NCBI RefSeq assembly: GCF_000966285.1
Contig: NZ_KQ031391.1
Location: 124,001 to 188,000 of the forward strand
From: Pseudofrankia sp. DC12
GTDB taxonomy: Bacteria; Actinomycetota; Actinomycetes; Frankiales; Frankiaceae
Length of the DNA stretch: 64,000 bases
Reading direction: 5' to 3'
The translations under genes and the position numbers were made by a program. The notes under the pieces were generated by a model that was not told the origin of the DNA, did no database searches, and saw only the letters and a list, made by a program, of their open reading frames with translations. How positions within the stretch are numbered: the stretch's first letter is position 1; every line of letters begins with the position of its first letter. Shown here piece by piece: positions 60,665 to 64,000 of this stretch.

Positions 60665-61048
60665 ATGCGGGTCACCGGATTCGACCATCTCGTCCTCAAC
60701 GTCGCGGACGCCGAGCGCTCGCTCGCCTTCTACCGCGACGTGCTGGGGCTGGAACCGGTCAGGGTGGAACAGTGGCGCGCCGGCGAAGCGCCGTTCCCCT
60801 CCGTCCGCGTGAACGACACGACCATCATCGACCTGATGGAACTCCCCCGAACCTCGGCGAACGTCGACCACTTCTGCCTCGTCGTGGACCCGCTCGACTG
60901 GCAGGACATCATCGACACCGGCACGGTCACCGTCGTTGACGGACCAGCCACCCGCTTCGGCGCCCAGGGCGACGCCGTCTCGCTCTACATCAAGGACCCC
61001 GACGACAACACCGTCGAGCTGCGCTGGTACCCGCGCGAGCCTGATTGA
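60665..61048 (+). CDS. VOC (glyoxalase/bleomycin-resistance fold) protein
   Basis: A 127-residue VOC protein with MRVTGFDHLVLNVADAERSL, AFYRDVLGLEPVRVEQW, and the second module VDHFCLVVDP and LYIKDPDDNTVELRWYP. Metal ligands are His8, His~71 and Glu~121. This group contains the glyoxalase-like virulence and detoxification proteins of ~125 residues. The substrate is not clear. It is divergent from the sulfotransferase gene, 157 bp away. Confidence 0.88.
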   Translation: MRVTGFDHLVLNVADAERSLAFYRDVLGLEPVRVEQWRAGEAPFPSVRVNDTTIIDLMELPRTSANVDHFCLVVDPLDWQDIIDTGTVTVVDGPATRFGAQGDAVSLYIKDPDDNTVELRWYPREPD

Positions 61049-61132
61049 CCTGCGTGGCGCGGGTCGCAGGCCGGCCGCCGATCTTCAGCCGCGCGACGCC
61101 AACCGTCTCCTTGGCCTCCGTATGCTTCCGGC

Positions 61133-61753
61133 ATGCAGATCATGACGGTAGGGCCAGACTCGGGTGGCCTGATCGCCATTGGCACCCACGCGACCGGGAT
61201 CGTCGCCATTGGCCAGAGCGCCTCCGGTGTGGTGGCCATCGGCCAGCTGGCCACCGGTGTGGTCGCTATCGGGCAGGTAGCCACCGGTGTGGTGGCCGTC
61301 GGGCAGCTGGCCCGGGGAGGGATCGTGGTGGGCCAGCTGGCGCTGGGCCTGGTGTCCTTCGGCATGCTCTCGATAGGCGTAGGCTGGTCGGCCGGCCTGG
61401 TCGGGATCGGTGCCTTTTCTGGTCCGGGCTTCATCGTGAGCCTGTTCGGACGCCTGTTCCTACGACGGCTCGCCGGCCAAGCCATCGGGCTACCGCGGGT
61501 CACGGGTCGGGCTACCTCGGACGGTGCCGACCTCGAGGACAGACCCGGCCGGGCCATCGAACTGGCGAAGACCAGCAGTGCGGGCCGACTGGTGCAGGCT
61601 CCGGCCCGCAAGCCGCGACGGGTGGCGGTCGGGGTAGCGGTATCGGTTGCCATTGCCGTGGTGTGGTGGTTCGGGGCTGGGGCATCGCTGATCGGCGCTC
61701 TGACCTCCGGCGTGTCCGAGGGCGTCTCCATCGATGCACATCAGGAAGGCTGA
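61133..61753 (+). CDS. Membrane protein with 10-residue GVVAIGQxAT repeats
   Basis: A 206-residue protein. The N-terminal ~90 residues are six or seven 10-residue repeats: GIVAIGQSAS, GVVAIGQLAT, GVVAIGQVAT, GVVAVGQLAR, GGIVVGQLAL, GLVSFGMLSI. A hydrophobic stretch, a basic linker and a further membrane segment near the C terminus (VAVSVAIAVVWWFGAGASLI) follow. The regular G-V-V-A-I-G-Q spacing suggests a beta-solenoid or stacked membrane sheet. I know no function; similar repeat proteins occur in actinobacteria. ATG 61133; no clear ribosome site. Confidence 0.65.
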   Translation: MQIMTVGPDSGGLIAIGTHATGIVAIGQSASGVVAIGQLATGVVAIGQVATGVVAVGQLARGGIVVGQLALGLVSFGMLSIGVGWSAGLVGIGAFSGPGFIVSLFGRLFLRRLAGQAIGLPRVTGRATSDGADLEDRPGRAIELAKTSSAGRLVQAPARKPRRVAVGVAVSVAIAVVWWFGAGASLIGALTSGVSEGVSIDAHQEG

Positions 61754-61799
61754 ACGAACACGAAACCGCGTGCCGGCGAGCGGCGGCGGCCGGCTGCTA

Positions 61800-62553
61800 A
61801 GGGGTTCGTGATGGCCGGGGCAAGGCGAAGCGGCAGAGCGGCCAGGCCCCGGATGACGCTCTGCGGCCGGTAGACGAAGGCATCCGTCGGTGGGGGTCGG
61901 CCCGGCGGGCGGCGGCGAAAGCCGCCAGCACCGGTGAGTGCGCGGTACCGGCCGGCTCCTGGACCGGGACAGTGGTGGTCACTCGCAGCTCCTCGGCGAT
62001 CGGACCACCGCCTGCGACGAGACCTGCACCTGTGGGTGGTCGGACCTGGGCACGCCGAGGACCTCGCACACGATCGTCAGCGGCAGCGGATAGGCGATGG
62101 TCTCGATGAGGTCGAACTCGCCGGCTCGCAGCGCGTCGTCGAGCAGCTCCTCGGCCAGCGCCTCGATCCGGGGCCGCAGGCCGGCGACGACGCGGGGCGT
62201 GAAGGCCTTCGTCACCAGGCCGCGCAGCCGGGTGTGGTCCGGCGGCTCCATCCAGAGGAAGGCCGCGGGGACGCGTCGATGGGCAGCGTCGGGTGCAGCT
62301 GGTGGGCCTCACCGTCGTGGCCCCAGTCCTGGTTGCCGAGGATGGCCGAGCAGTCCCGGTGGTCGGTGGCGAGCGGCAGCCCGAACGGCCCGTCATGGAG
62401 CGGGCCGAGCGCGCGCAGCCGCGTGTAGATCGAGTACGGGCCGGCCCGGTTCGCCGGGTCGAACAGCTCGGCGAGCAGCCGCCCTGACGGCGTGGCGGCG
62501 TACGCCGGCTCGGGCGGACGGGGCAGCGAGGACGGCTCGGCAATGATGACCAT
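61800..62553 (-). pseudogene. Cytochrome P450, frameshifted and with an internal deletion
   Basis: From ATG 62553 the frame gives a P450 N terminus (RAGPYSIYTRLRALGPLHDG, GNQDWGHD). It then changes frame near 62265 to MEPPDHTRLRGLVTKAFTPR, VVAGLRPRIEALAEEL and YPLPLTIVCEVLGVPRSDH. After ~62030 the I-helix, ExxR and heme-Cys regions are missing. The typical last residues (FVYRPQSVIRGLAALPLRL) appear near 61880-61815 in another frame. About 600 bp of the middle are lost. It cannot bind heme. Confidence 0.75.
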
Positions 62554-62569
62554 CGGGTTCCTCCTACGG

Positions 62570-62763
62570 GGTCAGGATCGGGGCCGAGGTCGTCGCCGCG
62601 GTCCGCGCCGAGGTGGGACCGGACCTTCCCGTGATCTACCGGTCCTCCCACTGGCCGGCCGCCGACCTACTCGTCAAACCAGCCGGGGCCACCGTTACCT
62701 GGGAGGGGCACGGCGAGGGATCCGTGACACGCCGGCGAGCCCGGCAGGCCGTGGCTGCCTACT
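62570..62763 (+). pseudogene. Old yellow enzyme (NADH:flavin oxidoreductase) fragment
   Basis: A + frame reads VRIGAEVVAAVRAEVGPDLP, VIYRSSHWPAADLL. OYE-family proteins have R..F..EVV.AVR..VG.DFP...R.SQWK at this point in the barrel. Only ~30 residues match, and the rest of the barrel is absent. It lies between the P450 relic and the NYN gene, whose stop it touches. Confidence 0.4.
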
Positions 62764-63682
62764 TGACGCGGACGTAGACGGCGCCTGACCCGCCTCGGCC
62801 GCGCTGCTGGATGTCGAACAGGTCGGTCGCGGCTATCAGGTCCTTCAGCCGCGAATAGCCGTAGGGCTTGAGGATGACCGCGGGGCGCTTGCGGATGGCC
62901 TGGCCGATCGCCGAGAGGGACGTCCAGCCGTCCGAGGCGTGGTTCGTCGCGACGGCGTCGCGCAGCCGGCTGACCAACGCGGCATCGGCCTGCAGCTCGG
63001 CGGTCGTCGAGCGGGTGGGAGGCGCAGCCGCGACGGCCTTCGTCTTCTTCTTTCTTCTCTTCTCGGGACTGGCGGCGGCGGTCGGCGCGATCTCGACGTT
63101 GAGCCCGGGAACGGACGCCTCGGCCACAGAGGTCGTCCCGGGCGCGACCGGCGGCGGGGAAGTGTCCGCGGGTCCGAGCGCCTGGGCCTGTTCCGCGGCG
63201 AGGGCGGGCCACACGGAGACCGGCGGGGCCGGCGCCGCGGCAAGGGTCTCCACGAAGACGAAGGTGTCGCAGGCGGCGACGAGACCCGGGTTCGTCTTCC
63301 TCTCCTCGCCGAAGCCGTAGACCGTCAGGCCGGCCTCCCGAATCCGTTCCGCCAGCCGGGTGAAGTCGCTGTCGGAGGAGACCAGGCAGAACCCGTCGAA
63401 CGCGCCGGAGTGCAGCAGGTCCATCGCCTCGATCACCAGCGCCATGTCCGCGGCGTTCTTCCCCCGGACCGCGGCGAACACCTGCACCGGGCGAATCGAC
63501 AGATCAAGCAGGGTCTTCTTCCACGATTTCAGCGAGGCCGCCGTCCAGTCGCCGTAGGCCCGTTTCACCTGCGCTCTGCCGAAGCGGGCGATCTCGGCCA
63601 GCAGCGGCCCGACGGCCGCCAGCGGTGCGTTCTCGGCGTCGACGAGGACGGCAAGCCGCGCGGACGGGACCTCGACCACCAC
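62759..63682 (-). CDS. NYN-domain (PIN-like) protein with OST-HTH/LOTUS domain
   Basis: A 307-residue protein. GTG 63682 is chosen because the conserved part (ARLAVLVDAENA) starts there; GTG 63679 is equal. The NYN domain has acidic residues VDAENAPL (~11), KNAADMALVIEAMDLL (~74) and LVSSDSDFTRLAERIREAGL (~100), the ribonuclease-fold metal site. A Pro/Ala-rich linker with KRRKKKTK leads to the C-terminal OST-HTH/LOTUS RNA-binding domain (GWTSLSAIGQAIRKR, LKPYGYSRLKDLI). Such proteins are probable RNA-processing or RNA-decay nucleases. Confidence 0.85.
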   Translation of the reverse strand: MVVEVPSARLAVLVDAENAPLAAVGPLLAEIARFGRAQVKRAYGDWTAASLKSWKKTLLDLSIRPVQVFAAVRGKNAADMALVIEAMDLLHSGAFDGFCLVSSDSDFTRLAERIREAGLTVYGFGEERKTNPGLVAACDTFVFVETLAAAPAPPVSVWPALAAEQAQALGPADTSPPPVAPGTTSVAEASVPGLNVEIAPTAAASPEKRRKKKTKAVAAAPPTRSTTAELQADAALVSRLRDAVATNHASDGWTSLSAIGQAIRKRPAVILKPYGYSRLKDLIAATDLFDIQQRGRGGSGAVYVRVK

Positions 63683-63839
63683 GTTGGTTCCTCCCGCCCT
63701 CGGCACTCCGGGCCGCCCGCCTGGTGGCGGCTTCCCCGCGAAACCTGGCCGGCGCACAGCCGCCGCGACCGCAAGCCTACGGATCGACGAAACGGCACCG
63801 CCGCGGCGCACGCGGCGAACACGGGTTTCCAGGCTGGCA

Positions 63840-64000
63840 GCGGCGAGCCGAAGCGAAGGACCTTCCCGCCGGGATCGACCACCGCGCCCTCGCGCTGCCC
63901 CCAGTCCGTGTCCTGCGGGAGGTGGACCTCGACTCCGTCCGCGCGCCATTCGCCGACGAGCTCGTCGGCGTCGTCGACGAGGAGATACGCCTGCCGCGCA
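63840..64000 (-). CDS. VOC-like protein, C-terminal end (cut by the window edge)
   Basis: A minus-strand frame reads from the edge AYLLVDDADELVGEWRADGV, EVHLPQDTDWGQREGAVVDP, GGKVLRFGSPL. This is the second half of a VOC/bleomycin-resistance-type fold (D.D...W...GV.....P....WG.REG...DP.GN..RFG). The frame then runs on without a stop to 63565, so the natural stop may be lost or a frameshift may be present near 63840. It precedes the NYN gene on the same strand. Confidence 0.55.

Overview
The window is high-GC DNA, dense in genes and rich in insertion sequences. Its gene families are typical of a soil or plant-associated actinobacterium. A FadE25-type acyl-CoA dehydrogenase, an actinobacterial hut cluster, a RecD2 helicase, group II introns and many decayed transposases would fit a Frankia-like genome, but the genus is a guess. 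No rRNA, tRNA or CRISPR array was seen.

Layout. Positions 1-8300 are a decay zone. It holds a transposase tail, a diguanylate cyclase, the ghost of a hydantoinase-type gene with its promoter, a MarR regulator with a large palindrome, a truncated SDR, an IS5-type remnant, an IS that carries a group II intron inside its own transposase gene, and an IS1182-type remnant. Positions 8350-22260 are a catabolic block on the + strand: an apcABCDE-like ATP-dependent ketone carboxylase, a secondary-alcohol dehydrogenase, a SatP-type transporter, an acyl-CoA ligase, a 3-hydroxyacyl-CoA dehydrogenase and an acyl-CoA dehydrogenase. The simplest reading is secondary alcohol -> ketone -> beta-keto acid -> beta-ketoacyl-CoA -> beta-oxidation. 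A conserved promoter element of about 48 bp lies before the carboxylase operon, before the dehydrogenase pair, and before the ghost near position 2226.

Positions 22520-27900 are a second decay zone: a truncated acyl-CoA dehydrogenase, IS701-, IS66-, IS30- and IS5-type elements, a group II intron fragment, and peptidase E, HipA and ArsR relics. Positions 27930-36660 hold a DUF1003-like protein, a MacAB-like export system (adaptor, ATPase, permease, lipoprotein, second adaptor) and an esterase. Positions 37000-43620 hold a divergently arranged two-component system, a resolvase relic, RecD2 and a DUF4143-type ATPase.

Positions 43980-57760 are the most interesting part. A histidine-utilisation operon (hutH, hutU, an M20 amidohydrolase, hutF, hutI) sits under an IclR regulator. 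It meets tail to tail a second histidase-family gene whose MIO-forming motif is broken. That gene is divergent from a second IclR regulator, which is translationally coupled to a betaine-type ABC importer. The importer's binding protein is circularly permuted. I infer a module that imports a quaternary-ammonium histidine derivative (hercynine- or ergothioneine-like), removes trimethylamine with the MIO-less lyase, and passes a urocanate-type product to hut enzymes. Positions 57760-64000 carry an ADH fragment, an MBL hydrolase, a sulfotransferase, a VOC protein, a 10-residue-repeat membrane protein, a P450 pseudogene, an OYE fragment, a NYN-domain protein and the end of another VOC-like gene.
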